DNA of 64,000 nucleotides from assembly GCA_015680685.1 (NCBI GenBank), contig MNCI01029521.1, positions 265,493 through 329,492 on the forward strand, written 5' to 3'. A model generated the notes under the pieces. That model made no database searches, was not told the DNA's origin, and saw only the letters and a program-made list of their open reading frames with translations. Positions 25,560 through 37,947 of the stretch are shown one piece after another (positions within the stretch are counted from its first letter, which is position 1; every line of letters begins with the position of its first letter). This DNA is from Gnetum montanum (lineage: Eukaryota > Streptophyta > Gnetopsida > Gnetales > Gnetaceae). Made by a program: the position numbers and the translations under genes.

Positions 25560-27437
25560 CACACTTACCACATTGGGGTTCACACACTTGATTATAGTAA
25601 GCATAGTGGGTTAATTTATGAGATGTGGTTCCCAGATAAAGAGTTGACCCACTATGATATTTGGAACTGTTAGATGGTATGCAAGGATTAGGATGTTACC
25701 CTCCATGGCTATATTCATTGGGCCATATGGTTGTTGAAGTGTTAATTAGTGGCCCTGATGAAGCGACACGAGGCATTGGGTTTGAAGAGAAGGATGCACC
25801 ATAGTGTTGGACTTGTGTTGAGTTGGAGGTTGCAGTGGCCTTGGAACTGTGTTGTCCCTTCCTACGATTGTGTCTAAAGAAGGGATGCCTTCGATGTTGC
25901 TGAGATCTCTCATTACTGTTGGCAATAGTAGCACAAGTAACATACGTGGGTTGTTGCTATGGTGCAGACACTTTAGGAATAGCTTGTGGCAATGTAGGAG
26001 GGAAAGGATGAGAATGTTAAAATTTAGGAGTGTAAGGTACACAAGGCAGTGGTTGTGTTGAGGATATGGGCTGATAGTATTGAGAAGAATGATAATGTGG
26101 CAAGATAGAGTATGTTGACCTAGTTGGGGAAATAGGATGTTGAACTAGATAAGCATTTGGATTCAGTTGATACGAAGGGTGTCTCTAGTTTAGGGGTGGC
26201 TTCCCCCATGACTGAGATTGTTGCCACTGTGATCGAACACAGTATCTCTATATGAACTCTGGATGTAATGTACTTCCCCAATGCTCATATAAATGTAACA
26301 ATATTGGGCATTGGCCCTTTGGGTGATCATACAGGAAAATTTTGCATTCGTATGTATGATTGGTAGTTGAGCTCTTATCTTCCTCATCCCTTCTTCCTGA
26401 TTGTCTAATGATACTTTTTCTTGCTTCTCAAGTTGTCAAAACTCTATCCCTAATAATATTGATATATTCTCCACACATTTTATGCGTCCATTCAAACATC
26501 TTATTGATCTTTCCCTCAACTTCCTCTAATGATTATTGTACTGGAAAATATGGTTCTTTCCCCTTGTGATAGATTGATTTCTCCTTTTTATGATCATGGA
26601 CCTTTGCTAAGTTGATATTTTGGTCCTATTGATGTTTTTCAATGCTCTCCCATCTAGTCATTTATCCTTCTTCTTTTACTACCTACTTAATAAGCTCTTG
26701 GAATTGATGGGTTCATAGTTTGTAAGTTGACCTTGGGCATACATCCCTAGGGTTTCTCTTGTTTCATCATGAAGCCCATCAATGATATGGTACATTAGCA
26801 TTTTCTCAAAGAACTCATGGCCTAGATAGTTATTTAATAGTGCATAATATCTTTCTAAGGCCATGTTCAAGGGTTCATGTTGTGCTTGTTTCCACTCTTG
26901 GATTTGTTTCCTCAAGGCCGACACTCTTGCATAGGTTTGCTATCTTTTGTTAAAGAGTTCTACCATTGTTGGCGAATGTTGTATTGAATTTGGTTTTAAT
27001 GATCTATACCATAATTTTTCTTGGCCAATGAGTGTCATAGGAAAGAGTTTGAGTTTTTGCCAACTATTATCAATGTTGTTCCATGTATAGGCATCGTAGA
27101 AGGCTTGTAAATGTTGTTGTGGATCTAAGTCATAGCCTCCTGAGAAATTGAAAAAGTTGTTTAAATCGAGCCTGGGTAGGCAGCTCTCTTTACAATGCCT
27201 ACGGGAGGTTCGAACAGCCTCTTTTATTTGCATTAGTCTTGTAGTGGCTAGTAAGGGTTCATCATCATCTAGTAACTTATGCTTTCATACATTGGGATGA
27301 TGTTGCCTTCATTTATGTTTATAAGAAACTCCCACTTTAGATTGTGTACTCGAACCTTCATTGTCATATGATTCGTTGGTTCTCTAATGAATTGCCTCAC
27401 TAGATGTGACATTATCATAGTCTTGTATGAGAGGCAT
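25560..27437 (-). pseudogene. Element 2 gag, decayed
   Basis: The ATG at 27437 starts a frame that stays in phase through 26924, 26679 and 26387. The core has NNFFNFSGGYDLDPQQHL, then WQKLKLFPMTLIGQEKLWY and an EFFEKMLMYHIIDGLHDETR segment, typical of the retrotransposon gag fold. After a frameshift near 26350 a Cys/His cluster follows (C-x6-H-x4-C, then YEHWGSTLHPEF), then a Pro/Ser/Gln-rich tail to about 25560. Several stops interrupt it. The same gag, with about 19 residues missing from its core, is at 51600-52951. It is adjacent to the primer site as expected for a first gene. Confidence 0.8.
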
Positions 27438-27552
27438 GGTTGTGAGATTGTGTGTGAATTTGTATGACTTTTTGTAATTATTTTTTTCTAAAAGATATAT
27501 CATTAATTCCTATATAGTGACCTTGTATGATATAACTAGTCTAGAAAACTAG

Positions 27553-27576
27553 CACCATCTGCAGCAATGATGCCAA
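27553..27576 (-). other. Element 2 primer binding site
   Basis: Directly after the 5' LTR the minus strand reads TTGGCATCATTGCTGCAG, a transition-decayed form of the TTGGAGCCGTTGCCAGGG at the same place in element 3. Primer sites of the form TGGCGCCGTTGCC are known in plant gypsy elements. Confidence 0.55.
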
Positions 27577-28417
27577 TGATGAGTGGTGAGGTACCCCTAC
27601 ACTCAACCATACGAATACGAGTGTTTCATGCATGATCCAGTCAAACTCTGTAGATGGACTAGTTGTGGTATCTAGACAGTCATTCTTAAGTCATAGTTTG
27701 CTTTCTTCCCATCTAGACTATTGTTAACTTGTCACATATGGTTTAGTCTAGAGTGAGGTGTATGATGTGTTCCTATACTAATGCTACTTCTAAAGATAAT
27801 GGAAAATAATATTAACTAAGCTAAGAGAGAGAGAGGGTGAGAGGGAATCTAAGCTAGCCTAAGTGCGATGAGCATCCATTCCTTAATCATCCATACACAT
27901 CTTGGACCTCGTGCACAACTACCACTAGGATTACCAAGCATAGATCCTAGGTACGCTACTGGGTTACCAAGTAGTCGAACTTAAATGCTCGTGATCAAGT
28001 CGTACTCATTCCGTGTTTAACAGGAGTTTAGGGTAAGAAGATATTAACTAAGAAAGTAGTAAATAAAAATTAAATAAATAATTAAGCTAAGGGAATGCTG
28101 TAATGATGAAGTAATCTTGATCTTTATTTCTGGTCATGTGCATGTTGAAGTATGTCACACTCGAATAAGGATGTCGTACAATTACAATCACCACACTGCG
28201 GGCATACACTGGGAGAGAAGGGTTGAGAGAGAAACTGATGTAAAAAGAAACTTAAATCTAACAACTCTAACTACTAACTCTAAAAACTTCCTATTGAATG
28301 TTTCTACCTCTTATTTATAGATGAGGAGATAGGTTATGATATCGCATAAGCGATATTGCGGCTAGGCTATGATATTGCGTACGTGATATCACGGTCAACT
28401 AAAATGATGACTCATCA
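27577..28417 (-). mobile_element. Element 2, 5' LTR
   Basis: It runs from TGATGAGT to ACTCATCA, 841 bp, paired with 19778-20597. The TATA box on the minus strand is at 28311-28319. GATATCGC-type palindromes are at 28337-28395. The ORFs at 20311-20514 and 28117-28320 are LTR sequence, not genes. Confidence 0.85.
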
Positions 28418-28554
28418 CTTGTAATAGATCTAAATAATGCATAGAAAAAAAACAAATATATCTTGCATAAATAACCCAAAACTTAAAACTTAATTAAGAA
28501 AATAATAAAGAAAGAGTTATAGAAATGTGTACAAATGGTGCATAAATGGACTAC

Positions 28555-31050
28555 AAGGGGGTTCACTTAGAGGGGGATTTAAGGCCTGTTAAATCTAATG
28601 GAGTCAAAACCATGATCTAGATGTTTTGCCACTCCAAATGCTATCAATATCTAATGTTGTAATATTAGTTCTGCAACATTGGCTATGGAAGGGGTTAAGA
28701 ATTATGAAGAATTCAAGTTTCCCAAGTGCTCTATGCTTGTAATGATAAAAAATGTCAATGGCTGGAATCACCAAAGGGTCAATAGATGCACAACCTTAAC
28801 CCCACCTCCACTTAAGGGCCTTGCTAGAAACAAAGGTGGAGCACCCTGAATGGTCTAATTAATCGAATAGGAACTTTGTTGATTGCAAATAGGGTAGTGG
28901 GTACAACTAAGGGGTGGCGTTGTTAGCTAAAATGGAAGTGCAAATAATGTGAAATAGGTGCTAAGGGTCAAAGTGGTGTTTCATGGTGCTAAGTGTAGAG
29001 TGTAGTCATAGAATGGAGGCAAGCATAGATAAGGGTTTCGACTAAAATGAGAGTGTCAACCTGCAGAGACTACTACCTGAGCATAGTAAAAATGATGATG
29101 CATGAAAAAAGTATGAAAAGATGCAAGAAAAATGCAATAAAATACTAGAAATAGGAGACAGAAATGGAACACTAGCCCAAATGGAAGCATAGTTAACTCT
29201 AAAAGGATCTCAAAAGCTACAAAGTGTACAACAAGTGTAGTGGAAGCATAGTCATAGTCTTGATGGTGTCGAGCCATGAAGTTTGGTGTTCACCGTGATG
29301 AACTGTACCTATCAAGTTGGCCACCGTGGTGTACCGTGTAGTGTTCTACAAGGTTGCAATGGGGCTATAATGGGCTATAATGTGCAACTCTACCTCTTTG
29401 CTAGTGCATTTGGGTCTCATTCATCCAAAATGCTTGGTGCTAAATGCCAAATTTCAAGTGCTAAAAATTCTCACATCTAAGGAATGCCAACCGTTTGAGA
29501 ATGCCAACTACCTGGGAATGTCAACTATCTAGGAATGTCAATTGTTTGTGAATGTCAACCACCTAGGAATTCCAACCACTTGGGAATGTCAACTATCTAG
29601 GAATGTCAACCATTTGGGAATGTCAACCACCTGGGAATGCCAACCACCTAGGAATTCCAAGCATTTGAGAATTCCAACTGCTTGGGAATGCTAATTGCCT
29701 AGGAATTCCAAACATTAAAATGTTGGGGATCCAGGGGTATTTATAGGGATAGGATTAGCACAAAACATGAATTGGATGCCATGTGGTAGTGTTGTAGGTA
29801 GGACTATGAGAAAAATTTAGAAAATTTTGTAAGTTTGGAGGTGACCAAAAAAATTCAAAAATTTTCGCACCCTAGCTACTATGCCTACCCTATGTTACAT
29901 GTGAGACACATAACTTAGTAGTTAGAGAAAAAAATTACAAAACTAGTAGTTGGAGCTAACTACACTCAACACTTAGAAAAATTTTGGTAAAGCGCCACCA
30001 TTTTGACACTTAGCCAAATTTGCATTAAGATGTTAAGACATAAAATTTTTTGGTGTTTCAATGCTAGGGGTTGGAAATCCCAACAGTCCAACGTAAAGCT
30101 TAAAAATTCACAAATCTCAAAAGGGGGTTACAAGGTCACAAGTCATAGGGTTTCCATGCTAGGGTCAAGAGAGTACAAGTGTGGGAACGTGCAAGAACTC
30201 TTGAGTGCTTGATAATGCCAAAATGTAGAACTATGAACAAAATGCTAAATTGTGTAACAAATGCCAATAGTCTTGGATTGTATAAGTGTGAAACTTGTAG
30301 ATGGTGTTTAAGGCTATTTTTTATAGCTCTTAGGCCATGAATGGAGCTATAAATTGGCTATCATTTCACTATAATTTGGCTACACAATGGGTGCAAATTG
30401 GCTACCAAATTGCTATAAATTTCTATCTCATTTAGGTAAGATGGGTGCCCAAATTTTGGGGGTTACCATATATTGTAAGTGCCTTGCCCCATGGCCATCT
30501 CGTTTACTATATATAGTAATAGAGAGACACCATTCATGCTAAAGATGAATCTTTCACGTTGAGCTCTCCACCATGCTTACTAAAGTGGCTAGTCAATGTT
30601 GGAGTGCATGAAGTTCTAAAAACTAGCTATTGTGGCTTTCATGATGGCAGGATGCAATTTTCATACTAGGGGTAAAACCTCCATGCTGGGGGAAAAACTT
30701 TCATGCTTAGGGATGAAGGTTTTCAAGTTGATCATGTAGCCTCCATGGTGGAGGGGGAAAGTTTCCAAGTTGAGGGAGAACTTTCCATCTCTTCACATTG
30801 GGAGTAGGTGACATCTACCCCTTGCAAGTGCTTCTAGCATAGAAAAATGTATAATTTTTTCACTTGGGGAATCAGGATTTGACCACTTATATGGCATTTT
30901 TCAGTCCCAAAAGTATAAAGTATGTGAAATTACCCACTATGGATTACAATATTTACATTTACATTGAAGTTTTGCCTCAATTTTTATGGGGTGAAAGCTA
31001 CATGATGAAAATGGGCTATAACATGTAAATTTTTGTGGTGTTTTAATGGT
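28555..31050 (+). repeat. Dispersed repeat D, long copy
   Basis: The ends match 11963-12850, with GGGGGTTCACTTAGAGGGG at the left and the block with CAGTCCCAAAAGTATAAAG at the right. The interior contains the 17-bp minisatellite, runs of GGCTATAA-like words at 29350-29390 and 30300-30420, and diverged G-rich repeats at 30650-30790. No coding sequence is recognised. Confidence 0.55.
29482..29713 (+). repeat. 17-bp minisatellite
   Basis: Thirteen full 17-bp units and a partial one, consensus GAATGTCAACCACCTAG. Units differ by single transitions, and a GAATTCCAA variant recurs irregularly. There are no length changes between units. Confidence 0.9.
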
Positions 31051-31164
31051 CCATCGTTGTTGGTATCTAGAGGATTGACTCAATAGGCACTAACAAAGAA
31101 TACAAAACACCATTGCATATTATAATGCTACAATGCATATAAGACATATGAGAATTAGGCTATC

Positions 31165-31265
31165 TAGGTCACTAAAGTTTCTAGTTTAAGGACATGGTGG
31201 GCCATGGTACTAGTTTAAGGCCCTGGTAGGCTATGCTGCTAGTTTAAGATCATAGTGAATCATTG
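31165..31265 (-). repeat. Stem-loop/TTAAACTAGCA units, third locus
   Basis: Three units on the minus strand at about 30-bp spacing: TCCTTAAACTAGAAAC, GGCCTTAAACTAGTACC and ATCTTAAACTAGCAGC. Each is preceded by a partly paired word. They match the Tat-element units and suggest that a fragment of a related element lies here, on the opposite strand. Confidence 0.6.
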
Positions 31266-31269
31266 ATAG

Positions 31270-33461
31270 CAATATTTCTTGCTAATGATTGTTAGCAACC
31301 TATAGTATGGCTTTAGATAGATATGATTGACTGGAGTGGCCAACTCATTCTCATCCATGTCAGCTACTACTCCTAATTTTCCCCAGAGAAAGAGATAGTT
31401 CCACAAGAAAACTAGAAATAGAGCAAGCTTCGATGGAAATAAGCAGAAAAGAAAAGAAAGCAGATTTGTGTATACCTCAAATATTTAAACAAGGTAAAAT
31501 GACACGAGTAAACACTTCGCAATAAAGCTATCCCAAATTCAATATCTACGAATTGTTCAAACTTCCAAGGCTCAAACAAGCAATATCTTCAAGACAATCC
31601 TACTATGCTACCAAAAATTGCTGCGTAAACTACCACGTACGAGACTCCATTTTGACTAGATAATAGATGCCAATGATTGCATTCAAATAGAACCTTTAAA
31701 AGACTTGACAATTTCTAATTGAAATACCATGGAAATTCACTTTAAAGATAAAAAGAAGCTATTTTGGTCTCATCAAAATACCAAAGATTTTTTGAACCCT
31801 CTCGACTAATGAATTGTTCAATGGCATGACTACAAACAGAGGATCCCTTACAACATTCCCAATAGTAGTTCCCACACATTGCACAATAACAAAATTTACT
31901 ACTAAAATGCTCTTAACGCTTTTAAACACAAGTGCTTCAATGGAAAAATTTTAATAGAAATTTCTATCGGGCAACAAGAACAGTAAGAGCAATCTAAAAA
32001 TCCCAAAATTACTTGTCAAGGATGATACTATCTAAACCACTAGCTAAACAATTTAAACAAAATAAAAAATGAAATGCATAACTCACAGGACCATGACAAA
32101 GACGCTGAAATATTTTAGCAAGCCATCTTACAAGCAATCGTCTTTAAAAATCTTCTTTGCAAATGCTCTTCTCAAGATCCCAAAGTGTCTTCAAGTGAGA
32201 GCCTAAGTGCTAACTAGTAGCCTTCCAAAGTGTGATGTATGAGACCTCCCAAAAGTCTCTTCTCCAAAAGTTTCTTTTTTCAAAAAATTCTCCTCCCCAA
32301 AAATTCCTGCTTTCCCAAGTCCTCATGAAGCCTTTTTATAAGGTTTACAAGGTAGGTAGGGAAGTAACATATTCAAAAATATCTCACCTAACTTCTCTCC
32401 TAAGTAACTTGGCCAACCAATTAGGAGATTACTTGCCCAACAAGTTAGGAGGTTACTTGCCCATTTAATTAGGAGGGAGTTATATAGTTAGGAAGTTATT
32501 CATAAAGTTATGAGGAATTAATATTTGTACATATTATAAATATTGCCTTTGTAAGTAATTTATTTAAATAAATCTAAAATCCCTAATCTAGTTTAATTTA
32601 ATTAAAATTTTAAATGCTAAGTGTCATTAAGCTCTAGATTTTTTCATAAAAAATATAATATAATATCCACCTTATTGGTGGTAGCGGTAGTTAATTTATC
32701 CTTTCTGCGTCTCCAATAATTAAAATTAAAATTCGGGATGGCCCGAAATATGAGCCCAAAGGTGAAGGCACTGATCTTGCACCTGCCCGCAACTAATTCA
32801 AAATATCTTCTTCGGCCGAAAATCATTACCAGCAACTGCCATCACAGGAGAAGACTCAGCCGTCGTGTTAGGAAATGTCGCCGTGTGTTCCGTAAGGATC
32901 TGCAACTATTGTAACCTCTGCCTCTCGAAAATGCCCTGCAGGTTTTGATGATTATATGATTTAATCCTTGCTTCGTAGATTTTCGCTGCCTTCTATATGT
33001 GATAACTCGTAAACTGTCTGGCTTTCAGAATTTTCGTCCAACATTTGGTGCAGATTCTTCAAGCAACGTCCACCAAGGTTTCAAAGGCATTTTCCATTGT
33101 TGCGGATGAAACCCCAGATTTGTTCATTGCATGAAATAGGTATGCATTCTTCTAAAATCCACAAGTGTCTCTACTAAAATTGATGATATGCCTGCTGCGT
33201 TCTGCCCTAAACTAGCCTCAGTTCTGTCTGCACAGCCTCCACGCGATTGCTGCCCGAAACCCCCTTTAACTCAGCTCAATGGTGAAAGAAGGGCCTCCCA
33301 CGCGCTCCACGAACTCAGGTTCAGCATCTGGCGAGTCGGTAAAGTAAATTCAGCCGATGCGTGGGCACAATCCTGAACGACAAGCCAAAGGATTTTCCCT
33401 AAAACCAAGGAATTCAGTTCTGTTTTTCTGATTTTCAATTTTTTCTCCAGCAGCGTTAACA
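31270..33461. other. Unassigned region with a CpG-rich patch
   Basis: 31270-32640 is AT-rich, with short repeats such as TTAGGAGRTTACTTGCCC near 32420-32460, and shows no recognised gene. 32680-33420 is richer in G+C and keeps many CpG sites (CGCCGTGTGTTCCG, CACGCGCTCCACG), unlike its surroundings. It looks like a host gene leader or exon patch, but I recognise no protein in it. Confidence 0.4.
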
Positions 33462-33665
33462 ATGGGCCTTTGGACTTACGGGAATTTGGGTTTAGAAGCC
33501 TTTACATCCTTTGAGAATTTAAATTTATGGAATTCAAAACCTATTGGTAGTCTATTAGGTCCTTCACTTACTTCCAACTCTTTACCGATTCTTGATAATC
33601 CATTACCCACAGTGTTGTCTATTTTGCCACTATTAACAGGGAGTATGCTTTCTTGTGGTAAATAA
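33462..33665 (+). other. Unrecognised 67-codon ORF
   Basis: ATG at 33462, beginning MGLWTYGNLGLEAFTS, rich in Leu, Ser and Pro, and ending LLTGSMLSCGK. A T-rich stretch ending in CAGCAG lies just upstream, so it could be an exon. I know no family for it, and it may be a chance ORF. Confidence 0.2.
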
Positions 33666-33779
33666 TCACCTCATTTTTTTGTTATTCCAATCTTCACTCA
33701 AGAAAATAACTTGGCATTTTAATTTTACTTTCCAAGAAGGCTTCAACAACAAGATTATCTACCATCGGCTTGCTTCTCG

Positions 33780-34610
33780 AAGAATACCTATCAACTCACA
33801 ATACTAAACTGCAAATTTACAACCAGGGATTGTGCTAATTTTAAACAAAATATTCCAATTGTTCCATGTAATGGACAAATGTGCCAAAACTACATTATCA
33901 GATATCCAATATTGCAAGATGTATGTCTACCTATAAATACAACACTTGGGGGCACGATCTGAATAACTTTCATTCCACCCTTAGGTAGATTCTTATAGTT
34001 TTGTTTCATAGTTTTAGGAATAAAGTGAATACCCACAGTGTGGTATTGAGTAATTGTATGATATCTTTATTCGAGTGAAGTATACTTTGGCACAATCCAT
34101 GTCCAAAAATAAAGATCAAGATTACTTTTCATCATTATAACATCCACTTAGTTTTACTATTTTACTTAGCATAGTTTTTACTATTTTCTTAGTTTAATCA
34201 TTTACATTTCCAAGTACTTTACTTTCTTGTTCATTAGTAAAGTAGAATAAGTATGATTGGTTTTAAGAATTTAAGTGTAATCAATTTGTAATCCCAGTAG
34301 TGTTATTGCTTTGTTTGCCTAATACCATAACACTTGGTAATCCAATAACAATTACATGAACCCAAGGCATGTATGGTAAGCTAGGACCGAATGCTCATTG
34401 CTCTAGGCTAGAGTAGATTTACATTACCATCAGTACTTGGACTTAGGACTAAATTTCATTTCCAATTATGTTTATCGGTAGGAGTAATCATGGCCTATCA
34501 ACATCAATTATCATATTCCTCACTTTGGACTAAACCATACATGATAAATCTATCACTAGTCTAAGTGGGAAGATAGCATCCTGCAATCATTCCTTATTTT
34601 TGGCCAAGAG
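33780..34610 (+). mobile_element. E-type LTR, plus orientation, ends lost
   Basis: It holds a TATA box (CTATAAATAC, about 33931). It also carries the R-region block CTTTATTCGAGTGAAGTATA, AATAAAGATCAAGATTAC and the GTAATCCCAGTAG word, which also occur in the LTR at 54958-57142. A decayed GATATCCAATATTGCAAG palindrome lies in U3. The last 80 or so bases and the exact start are not recognisable. Confidence 0.65.
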
Positions 34611-35282
34611 GCCAACATGTTAGGCATGATCAAGGGTGGGAGGGGATGAAGTTTGTCATCCTTACCACATAACACCATGACATGCCACATCATGGTCCTT
34701 GCCACATAACTTCATGTCATGCCACAACTACATAATGCCATAGGCACATCACAATAGCAGTTGTGGATGAGAAACTGTAGCAACATCTTTATGTTGCAGA
34801 CCCACAAGAGCATAGCAATGCTAGTAGAGATGGCCATGTTGGTAGACACAGTGATGCTAAAGCGTGGCCTCTAGGATCCTCCATCAATGCATTAAACACC
34901 TATGCACCATAAGCACAATACTTTATTGGATATCTATCCATCCTTTTCCTTTTTGGTTTATCTCTAGCTACCTCTAGTTCCTTGAAAAATCAATCATGAA
35001 AATTTCCTAAAAAATTTAGACGTCATGAACCATAGAATTCCACAACTCTGTATGTTTATTCAGAATTATTTTTATTATGTCTTCTATGCTACTATAGATC
35101 ATCCTTCGCATGTGTTTCTTACTTACTTTTCGTGATTCCAACTTCCTGTAGAACACCTGTAAAGCACTAAAACAATAATGTGAATTTGGATCGCATGCTC
35201 TTGTGCTTCGCTTCAATTGAAAATGCTTTTCAAGATGAAGGATTTATGATCTAGGAACTTATGATACAGAAGGGAATAGTTA
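34611..35282. other. No gene seen
   Basis: A short duplicated stretch (CCACATAACACCATGACATG and CCACATAACTTCATGTCATG near 34665-34735) is present. Nothing else is recognised. The later part may be the 5' flank of the NAC pseudogene. Confidence 0.4.
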
Positions 35283-36668
35283 ATGGTAGACATAGTATTG
35301 CATAGAAAATTGGGAAATAAGATGAAGGATAATACATCTAACTCCAATGTGGTGAGCCTAATCGATGCTAACATAAGCAAGGAACATCACATAGGTGGAT
35401 CCAAGCCTTGTCCCAAATGTAGTCACAAACTTATGTTAAAGAAGGCTCAATTTTCATCCATATCTTACAAACCCTAGGCATAGCTGGACTAGTTTACTTG
35501 TCATTTTGCATCTATGAGCTTAGATTATTTTCTAACACATAAAATTTATTTACTTCTATGAGCTTGGATTATGTGTTATTCTATATGTACCATGATCATG
35601 TTTATTTATTAGATTACACTAGAGGATATATTGACAATTTCATTAGGGAAGCATGACTAGCTGGGGTTGCCTACTAATGTGAAATTTGATCCCACAAATT
35701 AGGAGCTTCTAGAGCATCTGGAAGCCAACGTGGATCTCAACAAACAAAAAGCACATCCTTTGATTTATGGTTTCATTCCAACATTGGAATGCAAAGAAGG
35801 GATTTGCTACACCCATCTTGAAAAGCTTCCAGCTATGTAAACTCATCAATTTATTTCCTTAAGAGAGAAAGAAGACATATTCAAATCATTACAATAGCAA
35901 TCCACTCACACAAGCTAAGTAAAATATGCACACCTTTAAAGGTATTTGATTACATATATTTTTACATTATTGTTGTCTCCTTCACAGACAAACCTAATTG
36001 ACTAATTTTATATGACCACTTGACTTGTAAATGCTCGCAGAGTTGCTAAATTTTTTGCATTCTGATATCATCATTTTCCATATTGTTTGATATTGTAGGT
36101 ATGACAAAAGATGGGCATAACAGGCATTTTTTTCATAGGTCATCCAAGGCATACACAGATTTTTTTGCACTTAGATTGTGACAATGTTGTGTAGGGTAGG
36201 AAAATCCAATCCAAGTGTGATCTATAGGGTAGGCAAATGCATTGGCACAAAATAGGCAAGATAAGGCCAGTGCTGCTAAATGGCAAGCAAAAGGGATGCA
36301 AAAAGATTCTAGTTCTATACACAAATTTTAGAAAGCAATGTAAACCAGAGAAGATGAACTAGATGATGCACCAGTACCAGCTTGGCAGTCAGGAAGACAA
36401 GAAGGAAGGGAAGCTTGCTATGTCCAAAGCTTTCTACTAGACCTAGCCTAGGTAGTGCAATTTGAAAAGATTTTTCATTACTGCTATTGACCAAGCTCTA
36501 TAGCACACATCCTCCTCATCAAGAATTTCCATTGAATGGGTGGATATTAGAGAAATTTCCATAACAATAGCAATGAAAACTCCTTCTGCACTCCATCCAC
36601 ATAGCAGCAACAAAAAATGGGAAAGATTTTCCTCATTCTCCGATTTATGCTTGCAAAGACTTAATGAA
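35283..36668 (+). pseudogene. NAC-domain transcription factor pseudogene (SND2/ANAC075/SOG1-like group)
   Basis: Three exon-like parts are visible. Part one (about 35283-35440) ends with CPKCSHK, as in the N-terminal Cys/His motif of this NAC group. Part two (about 35620-35832) has GLPTNVKFDPTN, ELLEHLEANV and GICYTHLEKLP. Part three (36099-36668) has [64 protein letters not shown] and SKAFY, followed by four Gln-position stops, then runs open to a GTAAGT donor at 36669. These are NAC subdomains A to E in order. Faults are a TAG in DQELL, a TAG at the Trp before MMHQY, a frameshift near 36160-36185, and a CT instead of GT at the second donor. Retained intron positions mean it was not made by reverse transcription. 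NAC proteins of this group regulate secondary wall formation or DNA-damage response. This copy cannot. Confidence 0.85.
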
Positions 36669-37947
36669 GTAAGTTCATTGATTCCATCTATGAAATAACT
36701 TTTGAGTAAATATGCCACTCCACCTAGCATGGTAGCTAAGCTACAACTTCCATTTATTCAACATTTCAAAGAAAGTAACTGCTCTACCTATAGCACTTCC
36801 ATGTCCATTATTTCAAATCATCTGAACAAAAGCAGAAATGGTGTAGAAGATAAAAGAAAGCATGAAAGAAAATTGATTTTTGCAAATTTCAGTGAAAATA
36901 AAAACAAACAATGTAGAATTGTAGATTAATACTTTTGTATCTTGGAGATGCAATAAGTTTCAAGGAATAAAGAGTGTCATGTCCCCTTGTGGAATGTTCA
37001 CTTGTATGCTTTTGGCAAGCGAAGCCTACACTTCAAAAATAATATAAAATATAAACCATGTTTACATCACAATGAGGATATAGAAGTTATCATAATTGAA
37101 TGACTTATTCATGATTAAAGCACAACAAATATAAATGACTTATTCATGCTAAAGATATGATTAGCGATATAGCAAGTTACACGTGATCTCGTTTAAATAT
37201 TTGATATGGATGTTAGGATATATATCCTATTATGGATGAAAAATTAGGTGAAAAATTAATAACAAATAGCTTTGATCATCAAACTGATAGTTAAGGTAGT
37301 AGGTTAGGTAATAGATGGAGGAGAAAGATAATATGGAGTTAAATCAATTGCATATGAAGCTGTAAAGATTGAGGAATATGCTACTAAAAATGATTTGGTG
37401 ATAGCAGCATTGATGATGGCAAATTAATCACAAAAGAAGAATGCATATTAGTTGGCCGCTACATAGTGTGTGTTTTTTATTGATGATGATGGATGTTTAT
37501 AAAATAAGATTTTTGAGTGTCAGTGATGTAATAGAGATAGATGACTGATCACCAATAGATATGAGTGATGGGGTGTTAACCTTGAGAGCAAGAATAACAG
37601 CAATCTCTTCATCCTAAGGAAGGAAAGTGGCTTCTCAAATAGAAGTTAAAGAAACTATAAGATGACGAGAATCATGATAAATGATTAATATGGTCTTCAT
37701 TTAATGGATAGGATTAGTAAAGTAGAGATATCCTTCAAATTTTGATCTAATGTCTGATGATTTTATGTTGATCTAGATGTGATATTGAAAAGGAGTTGAT
37801 CTATCCCCATTAAGCTAATAGCAAAACAAACTTTAATAAATTATAAAAAAATAGAAGAAGAAGAAACATGTACACTCATCTTCTTTGAATGTCATTTTTT
37901 CTTAAAAAAATAATTAAATTCTACTCATTTCCTGCAAAACTACTCCA
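36669..37947. other. AT-rich, no gene recognised
   Basis: It may include intron and further decayed exons of the NAC pseudogene, since the segment starts with a GTAAGT donor. I could not identify a next exon. The remainder is AT-rich. Confidence 0.35.

Larger units (their letters stand above)
19778..28417 (-). mobile_element. Element 2: gag + aORF LTR element without pol
   Basis: Two closely similar E-family LTRs (19778-20597 and 27577-28417) enclose about 7 kb. Order on the minus strand: 5' LTR, primer site, gag (27437 to about 25560), about 1.5 kb spacer with a TATA box, aORF (23579-20790), purine-rich stretch GGGGGTA, 3' LTR. I find no protease, reverse transcriptase, RNase H or integrase motif between gag and the aORF, so it would depend on enzymes from elsewhere. 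Flanking 5-mers are TTAGT and CTTGT, which do not convincingly match. Confidence 0.8.

Noticed and set aside
19773-28422. Target duplication for element 2 (TTAGT/CTTGT)
   Set aside because: Only three of five bases agree, which is too weak to claim.
29482-29713. 17-bp array as a CRISPR or regulatory array
   Set aside because: Head-to-tail units without spacers; an ordinary minisatellite.
36443-36730. 95-codon minus-strand ORF
   Set aside because: It overlaps the third exon-like part of the NAC pseudogene on the opposite strand and shows no recognisable domain.
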